DNA of 64,000 nucleotides from Streptomyces sp. ADI95-17 (GTDB lineage: Bacteria > Actinomycetota > Actinomycetes > Streptomycetales > Streptomycetaceae). Within the stretch, counting starts at the first letter, position 1, and the number at the start of each line of letters is the position of its first letter. Under the pieces are notes generated by a model, which did not search any database, was not told the origin of the DNA, and was given only the letters and a program-made list of their open reading frames with translations. Shown one piece after another: positions 1 through 10,445 of this stretch. Where the stretch lies: assembly GCF_003846175.1 (NCBI RefSeq), contig NZ_ML123047.1:543549-607548 (forward strand). Direction: 5' to 3'. A program made the translations under genes and the position numbers.

Positions 1-351
1 CTGGCCGCACTGCGCGGCCAGGTCACGCCGCAGGAGATCAAGCAGCTGATCAGGAAGCACGAGCGACGGGCGAGGGCCGGCCGGCTGTTCAAGGGGCTCG
101 TCGTGGCCGGCCTCGTGGTGGGCGGCGCCTACGCCGCCTGGCGGTGGTGGGACAAGCAGGCCAACCCCGACTGGCTGGTCGAACCGCCCGCCGCCACGGA
201 GGTCTCCGACCGCGCCCCCCTGACCTCGGTCGACGGCTCCGGCCCGACCTCGCTCGACCCCGATGTCCGGGCCAGGCAGGCCGAGGCGGAGGCCGACGGG
301 ACGGACGGCCCGGAGGGCGTGAACGGCTCCGGCCCGGACGACCACCGCTGA
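1..351 (+). CDS. DUF5324 family protein, C-terminal part (5' end outside window)
   Basis: The reading frame is open from base 1 to a TGA at 349-351, so only the last 116 residues are seen. A basic stretch (KHERRARAGR) precedes one hydrophobic segment (GLVVAGLVVGGAYAAW, about residues 33-48 of the visible part). This is followed by the motif WWDKQANPDWLVEPPAATEV and an acidic, disordered tail. That arrangement matches my memory of the C-terminus of Streptomyces DUF5324 proteins, a family of unknown function with a long Ala-rich amphipathic N-terminal half. It is probably a single-pass membrane protein. The internal GTG at 103 lies inside the hydrophobic segment and is not a credible start. Confidence 0.75.
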   Translation: MAALRGQVTPQEIKQLIRKHERRARAGRLFKGLVVAGLVVGGAYAAWRWWDKQANPDWLVEPPAATEVSDRAPLTSVDGSGPTSLDPDVRARQAEAEADGTDGPEGVNGSGPDDHR

Positions 352-472
352 GCGGAGCGCGGCGGCGCGACGACCGGCAGGGCCCCGAGCGGAGAAACCC
401 CGCCCGGGGCACCGGCCCGAAGCACTCACGGCCTACGGCCCCGCCCTCCGCACTGAACTCCCGCAGGCACGA

Positions 473-517
473 AAAATGCCCTCCGATACTGCGTTTCCGC
501 AGATCGGAGGGCATTTT
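473..517 (-). terminator. Terminator downstream of tRNA-Ala (possibly bidirectional)
   Basis: Perfect 15-bp arms (AAAATGCCCTCCGAT and its complement) enclose an inner CTGCG/CGCAG stem. On the minus strand the hairpin ends in a U run directly after tRNA-Ala. T-rich sequence on the plus side would also allow it to end transcription arriving from the left. Confidence 0.8.
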
Positions 518-524
518 CTTCGTG

Positions 525-597
525 TGGAGCCTAGGAGATTCGAACTCCTGACATCTGCCTTGCAAAGGCAGCGCTCTACCAACTGAGCTAAGGCCCC
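525..597 (-). tRNA. tRNA-Ala (anticodon TGC)
   Basis: The minus strand reads GGGGCCTTAGCTCAGTTGG at the 5' end and folds as a 73-nt cloverleaf. The anticodon loop is CTTTGCAAG (TGC), the T-arm contains GTTCGAATC, and the seven-base acceptor stem pairs with one G-U. CCA is not encoded: the 3' flank reads CAC. Together with tRNA-Ile at 6.9 kb it matches the ileT/alaT pair found beyond gyrA in actinobacteria. Confidence 0.97.
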
Positions 598-767
598 GAA
601 CAACGGACAGCCCCGAACGCCCCAGCGTCCCGGCCACCGCCGCAGACAAGAGTACCGGGTACTCCCCGGAATCCCGCAAAAAGATGGGGGCTCCCGGTCG
701 GCGACCACTCTCCGTAAGATGCTCGGCGAGGTTCGCAGCAGCGAAGCCGCAGCGAAGGGGAGACGCC

Positions 768-1316
768 ATGGACGCAGCGCAGCAAGAGGCAACGGCCAGA
801 GCCAGGGAGCTTCAGCGCAGTTGGTACGGGGAGCCCCTCGGCGCGCTCTTCCGCCGGCTGATCGATGACCTCGGCCTGAACCAGGCCAGGCTCGCCGCCG
901 CCCTCGGGCTGTCCGCCCCCATGCTCTCCCAGCTGATGAGCGGCCAGCGGGCGAAGATCGGCAACCCGGCGGTCGTCCAGCGGGTCCAGGCGCTCCAGGA
1001 ACTGGCCGGCCAGGTGGCGGACGGCAGCGTCAGCGCGGGCGAGGCCACCGACCGCATGGAAGAGATCAAGAAGTCCCAGGGCGGCTCCGTGCTGACCAGC
1101 ACCGGCCAGACCTCGCACACCGGCGGCGCCCCCACCGTCCGGCGCGTGGTCCGCGAGATCCAGTCGCTGATGCGGTCGGTCGCGGCGGCCGGTGACATCA
1201 TCGATGCCGCCGACTCCCTCGCCCCGACCCACCCGGAACTGGCAGAGTTCCTCAGGGTGTACGGCGCCGGGCGCACCGCCGACGCGGTGGCGCACTACGA
1301 GGGACACCAGAGCTAG
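768..1316 (+). CDS. Helix-turn-helix DNA-binding protein
   Basis: A 182-residue protein with an XRE-like helix-turn-helix near the N-terminus: LIDDLGLNQARLAAALGLS followed by the recognition helix APMLSQLMSGQ, about residues 25-55. The rest is helical and ends in an EFLRVYGAGRTADAVAHYEG motif, which fits a conserved actinobacterial regulator family. The start is ATG 768, eight bases after AGGGGAG; an earlier in-frame start at 684 lacks a ribosome site. It is followed after 84 bp by a protein kinase gene in the same direction, so the two may be co-transcribed. Targets are unknown. There is no metabolite-binding domain; phosphorylation by the neighbouring kinase is only a guess. Confidence 0.75.
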   Translation: MDAAQQEATARARELQRSWYGEPLGALFRRLIDDLGLNQARLAAALGLSAPMLSQLMSGQRAKIGNPAVVQRVQALQELAGQVADGSVSAGEATDRMEEIKKSQGGSVLTSTGQTSHTGGAPTVRRVVREIQSLMRSVAAAGDIIDAADSLAPTHPELAEFLRVYGAGRTADAVAHYEGHQS

Positions 1317-1400
1317 GACCGTTCGTCCGGGTCGGGCCGGGCACTGTCCCCCGAAAGCCGGCCGTGGGCCGAAACAGGAACTGGGAGCGGGCACAGCGCA

Positions 1401-2753
1401 ATGGGTGAGGTCTTCGCCGGTCGGTACGAACTGATCGATCCGATCGGACGTGGTGGGGTCGGCGCCGTCTGGCGGGCCTGGGACCACCGGCGCCGCCGCT
1501 ATGTGGCGGCCAAGGTCCTCCAGCAGAGCGACGCGCACACGCTGCTGCGCTTCGTCCGCGAGCAGGCGCTGCGGATCGAGCATCCGCATGTGCTCGCCCC
1601 GGCGAGCTGGGCCGCGGACGACGACAAGGTCCTGTTCACCATGGACCTGGTGAGCGGCGGTTCGCTGGCGCATGTCATCGGCGACTACGGACCGCTGCCG
1701 CCCCGGTTCGTCTGCACGCTCCTCGACCAGCTGCTGTCCGGGCTGTCCACGGTGCACGCGGAGGGTGTCGTGCACCGGGACATCAAGCCGGCCAACATCC
1801 TGATGGAGGCGACCGGTACCGGCCGGCCGCATCTGCGGCTGTCCGACTTCGGCATCTCCATGCGCAAGGGGGAGCCGCGCCTCACCGAGACCAACTACGT
1901 GGTGGGTACGCCCGGTTACTTCGCGCCCGAGCAGATGATGGGCGCGGAACCCGATTTCCCCGCGGACCTGTTCGCGGTCGGACTCGTCGCGCTCTATCTG
2001 CTCCAGGGCAAGAAGCCCGACGCGCAGGCGCTCGTCGAGCACTTCGCCTCGTACGGCACGCCCGCCGCCCCGGAGGGGATCCCCGAGCCGTTGTGGCAGG
2101 TCCTCGCGGGGCTGCTGCAGCCGGATCCGCAGGCCCGGTTCCGTACGGCCACGGGTGCGCGCAAGGCGCTGACGGCCGCGGTCGAGATGCTGCCGGAGCC
2201 CGGGGCCGAGGACGAGCCGGTCGAGGTCTTCGACCAAATCGGGCCGCTGCCCGCCGGTTTCGGCCCCGATGGACCGGTCCCGGCCCCCGCGCAGAACCCT
2301 CAGAGCGCACAGAACACACAGCACGCGCAGGGCGCACAGCAGCCCTACGCCCAGCCGCCGGTCCCGATGTCGGAGACGGGCAGCTTCCACCTCCCGCCTC
2401 CTCCGCAACAGCCCACACCGTCGCCCCAGCAGATTCAGCCGGCCCAGCCGGTCACGCCGAACACCCCGCTCCCGGCGCCCGCCGCGTCCCCGTACGCCGC
2501 TCCCGTCCCGGATCGCTCGCAGGCGCCCACGGCGGCCGTTCAGCACGAACCGGCGCTCACCCGCGCGTACACCACCGGACAGCCACAGCCACAGGCACAG
2601 CCGCCGGCGCAGGCGCATTCACCGGCGCCCGCTCCGGCGCACACGCTCGCCCCGCAGAGGCGTCCGGGACCGTCCCCGAAGGTGGCGGTCCCGGTGCTGG
2701 TGGTCGCGTTGATCTGTTTCGCGGTGGGCATCTGGGCGCTGACCCAGAGCTGA
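1401..2753 (+). CDS. Membrane-anchored Ser/Thr protein kinase (Hanks type)
   Basis: A 450-residue kinase with all core motifs: Gly loop GRGGVGAV (about 17-24), catalytic Lys in VAAKVLQ, HRDIKPANIL, DFG in LSDFGIS, and APE in FAPEQMM. The kinase domain covers residues 8-265. It is followed by about 160 residues rich in Pro, Gln and Ala, presumably disordered, and one transmembrane helix at the extreme C-terminus (VAVPVLVVALICFAVGIWAL), with only a few residues beyond it. There are no PASTA or other extracellular sensor domains, so the signal must come from inside the cell or from a partner. It lies directly downstream of the helix-turn-helix gene. Activity is predicted from intact motifs; substrates are unknown. 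Confidence 0.9.
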   Translation: MGEVFAGRYELIDPIGRGGVGAVWRAWDHRRRRYVAAKVLQQSDAHTLLRFVREQALRIEHPHVLAPASWAADDDKVLFTMDLVSGGSLAHVIGDYGPLPPRFVCTLLDQLLSGLSTVHAEGVVHRDIKPANILMEATGTGRPHLRLSDFGISMRKGEPRLTETNYVVGTPGYFAPEQMMGAEPDFPADLFAVGLVALYLLQGKKPDAQALVEHFASYGTPAAPEGIPEPLWQVLAGLLQPDPQARFRTATGARKALTAAVEMLPEPGAEDEPVEVFDQIGPLPAGFGPDGPVPAPAQNPQSAQNTQHAQGAQQPYAQPPVPMSETGSFHLPPPPQQPTPSPQQIQPAQPVTPNTPLPAPAASPYAAPVPDRSQAPTAAVQHEPALTRAYTTGQPQPQAQPPAQAHSPAPAPAHTLAPQRRPGPSPKVAVPVLVVALICFAVGIWALTQS

Positions 2754-2786
2754 ACCCGGCGACCGCCCCGGGATCCACGCCGTACA

Positions 2787-2812
2787 GGGCGGGGCCGTGC
2801 CCGGCCCCGCCC
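2787..2812. terminator. Hairpin between convergent genes
   Basis: GGGCGGGGCC pairs with GGCCCCGCCC across a short loop, in the 62 bp between the convergent kinase gene and the exported-protein gene. It has no T run, as is usual for Streptomyces terminators, and probably serves both genes. Confidence 0.65.
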
Positions 2813-2815
2813 CCG

Positions 2816-4159
2816 TCACCAGGCCTGCGGCGGACCCCCGTACGGCTGGTTGCCGCCGGACGGGGCCGCCGGGGCGGTGGCCGCGCGGCGCCGGGCCAGC
2901 AGCGTCCACACCCCGAGCCCGAGCACCAGCACCGATCCCGCGCCGATCCCGGCCGCGCCGATCACCTTCATCCGGCCGCTCTTGACGGCCTGCGGGGCGC
3001 TCAGGCCTTTCTCAGCCGTGTTCCTGTCGTCCTGCGTGACCTTGAAGATCCCGGCGTCCCCCGTGTAGGGCGACTTCGCGGCCGTCCCCTCGACCTTGAC
3101 CCTGAGGGTCAGCGGAATCCCGTTCTTGCCGTACGACTTCGCGACCTGCGGGCTGAGCGTCACCGACAGGTAGTACCAGCCGGCGAACCGCATGGCGCTG
3201 ACGCTGCTGTTGGAGTCGTACCGGTTCTCGTACGCCACCGGGGGCAGCGGATCCAGCGAGATGGAGGTGGTTTTGCCGGAGTACGACAGCGGCGTCGCGG
3301 AGTCGACGTGGCCGTGCGCCGGATTGTCCAGGGACAGCGCGAGCGCGCTGCCGATGTACTCGTCCGAGGCGTTGTTGTTGCTGAGGGTGGCGGTGGCGAA
3401 GACCTGCTGCCCCCAGTCCACCGGCACGCGGTAGAAGAGGGTCTGTCCCGGCTTGATGCCGCCCTCCTCCTTCCACTCGCCGGTCCCCAGGCCGGTCGCG
3501 TCGTAGTAGCTGGTGCCGCCGGACCGCTTCTGCGGGGCGGTGGTGGGCGGCACGGGCGAGGCCGACGGCCAGTTCTCCGGCGCGTCGGTCGGCATCGAAC
3601 CGGCCGACTTCAGCTGCGGCTCCGACTCGTAGCGCAGCTCCAGGTCCCACTCGCCGGGGGCGGAGGTCTCCTTGCTCTCCCGCTCGATCAGGACGTTGTA
3701 CGTGCCGGCTTCCTGGCAGATACTGCTGTCCTTCGCCACGGTCCGGTAGGCGTACGCCGCGATCGGGCGCGGGAACTCCGCCGACTCGAACCGCGCGTCC
3801 TCCGAACTGCACTGGAGGTCCGAGCTGTCGCGGATGCTGACCGTGATGCCGTCCCCGTAGGCGACCTGGCCGGCCCCCCTGGGCACGACCACCGCCGAGA
3901 CGTACCCGTTCGTCTTCGCGTCGAGATTCAGGCGGTAGTAGAGCTTCTGACCGGGCTTGATCGAACTCCGGTAGACCGATCCCGGCGTCAGCGCCGACGC
4001 GTCGGTGCTGGCCTCCGCACCGTCGACCTTCTTCGCCCCGGGATCGAAGGTGTACGCGGCGGGCTCCCCGGCCGCGTACGCCTGCCCCGGCAGCGCCACC
4101 GCCGCGCACATCGCCGCGGCCGCGGCCAGCGCCACCCGGCCCCTGTTGCGCTGCCTCAT
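2816..4159 (-). CDS. Exported membrane-anchored protein of unknown function
   Basis: A 447-residue protein with a clear signal peptide (MRQRNRGRVALAAAAAMCAA, then VALPGQAYA|AG) and a single C-terminal transmembrane helix (GAGSVLVLGLGVWTLLA) followed by RRR and a Pro/Gly tail. Most of the protein would therefore lie outside the cell. The ectodomain is rich in Ser, Thr, Tyr and Gly and contains repeated GQxLYYR/GQTLFYRV motifs, suggesting beta-sandwich modules; no enzyme motif is visible. The ATG at 4159 overlaps the stop of the upstream VWA gene (TGATG), so the pair is translationally coupled and the products probably act together at the cell surface. I assign no specific function. Confidence 0.75.
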   Translation of the reverse strand: MRQRNRGRVALAAAAAMCAAVALPGQAYAAGEPAAYTFDPGAKKVDGAEASTDASALTPGSVYRSSIKPGQKLYYRLNLDAKTNGYVSAVVVPRGAGQVAYGDGITVSIRDSSDLQCSSEDARFESAEFPRPIAAYAYRTVAKDSSICQEAGTYNVLIERESKETSAPGEWDLELRYESEPQLKSAGSMPTDAPENWPSASPVPPTTAPQKRSGGTSYYDATGLGTGEWKEEGGIKPGQTLFYRVPVDWGQQVFATATLSNNNASDEYIGSALALSLDNPAHGHVDSATPLSYSGKTTSISLDPLPPVAYENRYDSNSSVSAMRFAGWYYLSVTLSPQVAKSYGKNGIPLTLRVKVEGTAAKSPYTGDAGIFKVTQDDRNTAEKGLSAPQAVKSGRMKVIGAAGIGAGSVLVLGLGVWTLLARRRAATAPAAPSGGNQPYGGPPQAW

Positions 4160-5434
4160 CACGCGCTTCCCCTCGTCGTCTGTGCGGTCCGCCCGCGACG
4201 CCCGCGTACGAACACGAGCCCTGCGATCACCACCACCACGGCGCCCGCCCCGGCAGCGGCCGCAATGCCGGTCCATCCTGCCCCGCCCGTACCGCCGCTG
4301 TCTCCGGCACTGCTCGAATTGCCCTTGTTGTCCGCATTCTTGTCCACAGCGCCGCCCGCCTTCCCGGCCGCGGCAGGGGCGTTGTGCTCGGGTCCGGCCA
4401 ACTCGTCGCCGAGCACCGACACCCGCAGCACCACATCGATCCGCGCGTTCCGCGCGATGTCCGCGGCCCGCGCCCCCAGCGTCACCGAGATACAGAAGTC
4501 GCCTCCGGCGTGCACGGGCCGGACCTGGGAGGCGTTCTCGTAGCAGTTGGTCCAGGCGACCGGCACGCCGCCCATCGCGATCGCCGCCGGCCGGCCGCCG
4601 TACATGGTCGTCGGGGTGAACTCGCCGCCCCCGGCGAGCGGGAACCGGGCACAGTGCCGTACGCGATGCCGGTACGCATCGCGTCGAAGGTGTCGACGGC
4701 CGCCCCGGCCTGCGGCACCGCCGTGACCGAGAAGTCCGCCGTCGAGACGTCGCCCGGGTCGACCGCGTAGTACCGCTTCTCGCCCGGACCGATGGTGTCG
4801 AGGTACTGCCCCGGTACCAGCACGGGCGCCCCCGCGCCCGTCGCCGTGCCCGTGACCCGCTCGCCGCGGAACCGGTAGCCGTCCGCGGCGAGTTGCGAGG
4901 CCCGCTGGAGCTGTCCGGCCGGCGAATCGGCGTCCGGCGCGTCGTAGTAACGGCCGTTGCCCGCCGCAGCGACGCATTCGAACTGCTCGCGGGCCGCGCC
5001 CCTCACCTGGAAGCCCACGGTGTCGATCCGCAGCCCGGCGACCTCCTTGCCGAGCCGCTCGGCGACCTCGCAGGGCCCCGGCGCACCGCAGTTGTCCTCG
5101 CCGTCGGAGACCAGCAGGATCATGCGCGTGCCAACGGCGCCGCCCGAGGACCCCGGAAGGTCCTCGGCGGCCTTCCGCAGCGACAGACCGATGGGGGTGT
5201 CCCCCCGGGGCCGTACGGCCGCCACGGCCCGTTTCAGGGCCGCCCGGTCGAGTCCGCGCACCGGCCTCACCAGCCGGGTGTCCGTGCAGCCCCGGACGCG
5301 GTCGGCTCCGGTCCGGCGGCCGCGCCGCCCGGGGGTGCCGCCACGGCCGGTGTCCCGCCCGCGACCAGGGCGAGCAGTGCCCCGCCGACCCACGCCCCCG
5401 CGGCCGCACCACGAAATCGGTCCCGTGCCTTCAC
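4159..5434 (-). pseudogene. VWA-domain exported protein, broken (two frame changes, MIDAS region missing)
   Basis: Three frames must be joined to read this gene. A GTG at 5434 after GAGGGGGC starts a signal peptide (GALLALVAGGTPAVA|AP) that runs into a stop at 5267. The VWA domain resumes in another frame near 5300 (GCTDTRLVRPV, then GDTPIGLSL and ILLVSDGEDNC). Near 4645 the frame changes again to give CARFPLAGGGEF, the rest of the ectodomain and a C-terminal membrane helix (AGAVVVVIAGLVFV) before RGRRGR. The first VWA strand with the metal-binding DxSxS motif, expected between signal peptide and GCTDTR, is absent. Intact relatives, as I recall them, have about 70-90 residues there. Either this is a real pseudogene or the assembly lost GC-rich segments. 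Confidence 0.65.
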
Positions 5435-5535
5435 CCGTGCCCCCTCGACCCACCCGGTCATTTTGCTCACGCAACGCATTGATTTGCTCGGGTGAACTCA
5501 AGAGCACAGGTGTCACGGTCCCGCAACAGCACGAA

Positions 5536-5560
5536 GCCCCGGCCGCTCAGCGACCGGGGC
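5536..5560 (-). terminator. Terminator after the DLW-39 gene
   Basis: GCCCCGGCCGCT pairs with the GCGACCGGGGC arm across a two-base loop. It lies 22 bp beyond the stop of the small leftward gene and before the VWA gene. Confidence 0.75.
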
Positions 5561-5581
5561 CCGCAATCAGGCTGTTCTGTC

Positions 5582-5716
5582 TCACACACCCGAACCTGCG
5601 GGCACGGAGTCAGTCGCCTCCGTCCACAGATCCTGCTCGGCGCGATCCGCCTGGATCTGGCGGTACACGAGGAGCCCGCCGATGGCGGCCAGTGCGACCA
5701 GGAGAAGCTTCTTCAC
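5582..5716 (-). CDS. DLW-39 family small membrane protein
   Basis: A 44-residue protein: a short basic start (KK), a hydrophobic segment (LLLVALAAIGGLLVY, residues 4-18), then RQIQADRAEQDLWTEATDS. The DLW motif and length match the DLW-39 family of actinobacterial micro-proteins found near gyrA and the tRNA-Ile/Ala genes. The start is GTG 5716 with a purine-rich AAAGACGAGG about 7 bp upstream; an upstream in-frame ATG at 5785 would add unrelated residues. It is likely a single-pass membrane peptide. Its function is not known. Confidence 0.85.
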   Translation of the reverse strand: MKKLLLVALAAIGGLLVYRQIQADRAEQDLWTEATDSVPAGSGV

Positions 5717-6024
5717 CGCGCGACCTCGTCTTTCCTTGACGTAGGGGACTTCTGCCGCCCGACTATACACACCGGCCGATATCAACCGGTGACCTGCCCG
5801 CGACCCAACTGGCGCCCGGGGAAGAGCGATCCCCCGAGGAGCGCTCCGGCCGGCGGAACGGACCCCGGTACGCGGCCCGGAACGAGCCCGTCGAGGCCGG
5901 TTGAACCATACGAGTGGTGTTCATCCGAAGATCGGCGGATCGGTGGCGTCGGTCCATGAAATCGGGAGCCACATCCACATCATCAGAAAGGTAAGCAAAC
6001 CGGACCACCCGAAAGTGAGGGGCC

Positions 6025-6396
6025 ATGAGCACCTTCAAGCCCAAGAGCATCTGGACCGCCTTCGTCACCGGCCTCTTCGCCCTGCTCGCCGCGCTGGGAT
6101 TCATGAGCACCCCGGCGGCGGCCACGGAGCAGAGCGCCCCGGAGCCGACCACCACGAACCAGGAGCACACGGGTGCGACCGCGGCAACCGCGACCACCCC
6201 GTCGGTGCGATGGACCCTTCCGCGTGACCGGGCGCTGCCACCCACGATGAAGCAGCGCATCCGCGCCGAGGCACACGGCTCCTCGCCCGCCACCCGCCAT
6301 CTGTCCGTGGACGCCACGGACACCACGGACACCAGGAACGCCGCCCGCACCAGCCACGGCGCCCCGGCGGGGGACGCGTCCCTGCTGCCACCCTGA
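6025..6396 (+). CDS. Small exported protein (DUF6344-like)
   Basis: A 123-residue protein with a Streptomyces-style signal sequence: MSTFKPKSIW, then AFVTGLFALLAALGF, then STPAAA. The remainder is Thr/Ala-rich and low in complexity, without cysteines or recognisable catalytic residues. A strong ribosome site (GAGGGG) sits three bases before ATG 6025. A perfect hairpin follows the stop, so this is a single-gene unit. It resembles small secreted proteins that I associate with DUF6344, but that name is from memory. Function unknown. Confidence 0.65.
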   Translation: MSTFKPKSIWTAFVTGLFALLAALGFMSTPAAATEQSAPEPTTTNQEHTGATAATATTPSVRWTLPRDRALPPTMKQRIRAEAHGSSPATRHLSVDATDTTDTRNAARTSHGAPAGDASLLPP

Positions 6397-6419
6397 GAGC
6401 CGCTCCACTGACTCACTGA

Positions 6420-6450
6420 GCCCCCGGGCCGGTTCACACCGGACGGGGGC
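6420..6450. terminator. Hairpin between convergent genes
   Basis: GCCCCCGGGCCGGT pairs with ACCGGACGGGGGC (one mismatch) around TCAC. It lies 24 bp after the small exported-protein gene and 29 bp before the stop of the oppositely oriented gene. Confidence 0.8.
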
Positions 6451-6478
6451 TTCTCCGTGCCCTCAGCAGCCTTCTCGG

Positions 6479-6832
6479 CTACCTGAGCCGGCGCTGCGCC
6501 GCCTCTACGGTGTCGGCGGCACCGGTGTTGAACGCGATGGCGGCCTGCGGCGCATGGCGGCGGATCAGATTCACGATCTGCTCGAGGAGCGGCAGCAGCT
6601 GCTCGGTCTTGCGGATCCCGCCTCCGACGACCACCACGTCCCACGGACGCTCGGTCAGCGACGCGACGAGCGCGGGCTCGGCGGACTCGTCGAACACGAC
6701 CAGCGTCATGGCCGCTTCGACACCGAGCTCGGCGAACCGCTTCAGCGCCCCGTCGAGAGCCGCGCGAACGGTCTCCGCGTCAGTACCGGGCAGCGCCTGC
6801 GGGTCGTAACCGACAACAAGTACGGAGGACAT
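6479..6832 (-). CDS. Conserved hypothetical protein, small alpha/beta fold
   Basis: A 117-residue soluble protein with three hydrophobic beta strands separated by helices: SSVLVVGYDP at the start, MTLVVFDES in the middle, and WDVVVVGGGIR followed by a helix. The last part contains QAAIAFNTGAADTVEAAQ. The pattern suggests a small Rossmann-like domain. I see no nucleotide-binding or catalytic signature that would justify a function. The start ATG 6830-6832 is the only reasonable one. It stands alone between a convergent small exported-protein gene and the tRNA-Ile gene. Confidence 0.6.
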   Translation of the reverse strand: MSSVLVVGYDPQALPGTDAETVRAALDGALKRFAELGVEAAMTLVVFDESAEPALVASLTERPWDVVVVGGGIRKTEQLLPLLEQIVNLIRRHAPQAAIAFNTGAADTVEAAQRRLR

Positions 6833-6890
6833 GCGGCCAACCTACTTACGCCGGTCATGGCCGTCAGCCGTAACTACGGCCGCAATGCCG

Positions 6891-6922
6891 AAGGCCCCCC
6901 ACCGTTTCCGGTGAGGGGCCTT
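6891..6922 (-). terminator. Terminator of tRNA-Ile
   Basis: AAGGCCCCCCACCG pairs with CGGTGAGGGGCCTT around TTTC, starting a few bases beyond the 3' end of the tRNA. Confidence 0.85.
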
Positions 6923-6927
6923 CGTGC

Positions 6928-7004
6928 TGGTGGGGCTAACAGGATTTGAACCTGTGGCCTCATCCTTATCAGGGATGCGCTCTAACCAACTGAGCTATAG
7001 CCCC
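6928..7004 (-). tRNA. tRNA-Ile (anticodon GAT), CCA encoded
   Basis: The minus strand gives a 74-nt cloverleaf starting GGGGCTATAGCTCAGTTGG. The anticodon loop is CTGATAA (GAT) and the T-arm GTTCAAATCC. The acceptor pair GGGGCTA/TAGCCCC is perfect. Bases 6928-6930 encode CCA, unlike the tRNA-Ala gene in this window. Its position just downstream of the gyrA-DUF3566 unit is the usual actinobacterial one. Confidence 0.98.
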
Positions 7005-7075
7005 GCCGCGCTGCTGCGCTGACTTCTGAAGATTAGCGCACGTCGGGGCCAGTCCCAAAATCGATACCGGGCGCC

Positions 7076-7774
7076 CTACTCGTCCTCGGCCAGCGTGAGC
7101 TCGATACCGCCCACGAAACCGGCCGACAAGTTGTAGATGAAGGAGCCCAGCGTCGCCAGCGCGGTCGCCAGGACCACGTCGATGACCGCGATGACCGAGG
7201 TGAAGATGAGCACCCTCGGCAGCGACAGGAACGACTGGAGATCGAAGCCGTTGCCCTCGTTCGAACCGGTGGCCTCGCTGATCGTGCCGCCCACGGTGGA
7301 GAAGACGCCCATCGCGTCCATCACCATCCACAGCACCGCGGACGCCACCACGGTGCAGATGCCGAGCGCGATGGAGAGCAGGAAGCTGACCTTCATCACC
7401 GACCACGGATCGGCCTTGGCCACCCGCAGCCGCGCCTTGCGGGTACGCGGGGTCGTCCGCGCCCCCGTCCGCGGCCGCCGGGCCGCCTGCGCGGCGCCGA
7501 CGCCCTGCGCACCACCCTGTGTGCCCTGCGGCCGGCCGCCCTGGGTCCCGCCCGCGGGCGAGGGGTATGCCTGCGGCGGGTGGTACGGCCCGCTCGCCTG
7601 CCCCGGCGCGGGCTCACGCTCACCCGGCAACGGCCCGGTCGCATAGCCCTCGTACTGGGGCTGAGGCCCCCGGGTATCCGTCACAATGCCCCCTTGGGAG
7701 TCCGTGGCAGGGCCACGGGCACCGTTCGCTCCTGCTCCGGAAGCGGCCGAACCGGCGCCCGTGGCTCTGCTCAC
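7076..7774 (-). CDS. DUF3566 membrane protein downstream of gyrA
   Basis: A 232-residue protein. The first 125 residues are a Gly/Pro/Gln-rich disordered segment. The conserved DUF3566 domain follows, with two membrane helices: VMKVSFLLSIALGICTVVA and VLIFTSVIAVIDVVLATALA. It ends in SAGFVGGIELTLAEDE. The GTG start at 7774 lies three bases after the gyrA stop, so the gene is in the gyrB-gyrA transcription unit. Mycobacteria have a homologue in the same place (Rv0007). The role is unknown; genetic linkage with gyrase and an intracellular disordered arm suggest a membrane-associated accessory role, which is inference. Confidence 0.9.
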   Translation of the reverse strand: MSRATGAGSAASGAGANGARGPATDSQGGIVTDTRGPQPQYEGYATGPLPGEREPAPGQASGPYHPPQAYPSPAGGTQGGRPQGTQGGAQGVGAAQAARRPRTGARTTPRTRKARLRVAKADPWSVMKVSFLLSIALGICTVVASAVLWMVMDAMGVFSTVGGTISEATGSNEGNGFDLQSFLSLPRVLIFTSVIAVIDVVLATALATLGSFIYNLSAGFVGGIELTLAEDE

Positions 7775-7777
7775 GCT

Positions 7778-10399
<2,622 letters not shown>

Positions 10400-10445
10400 T
10401 GCTGGTCAAAGTCCTTTCGGGCGGCGGCTTGCTGGTACGGCCGAC

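Noticed and set aside
588..2618. Long leftward frame opposite the helix-turn-helix and kinase genes
   Set aside because: It is the GC-rich antisense of real genes, full of Arg/Gly/Leu runs, and crosses intergenic DNA without any domain or ribosome site.
4340..4348. Isolated perfect DnaA box in the broken VWA gene
   Set aside because: A single TTGTCCACA in coding sequence with no companions; kept out of the regulatory list as a probable chance match.
5763..6644. 293-codon leftward frame over the small exported-protein gene
   Set aside because: No ribosome site, composition unlike neighbours, and the opposite strand has a good signal-peptide gene with ribosome site and terminator.
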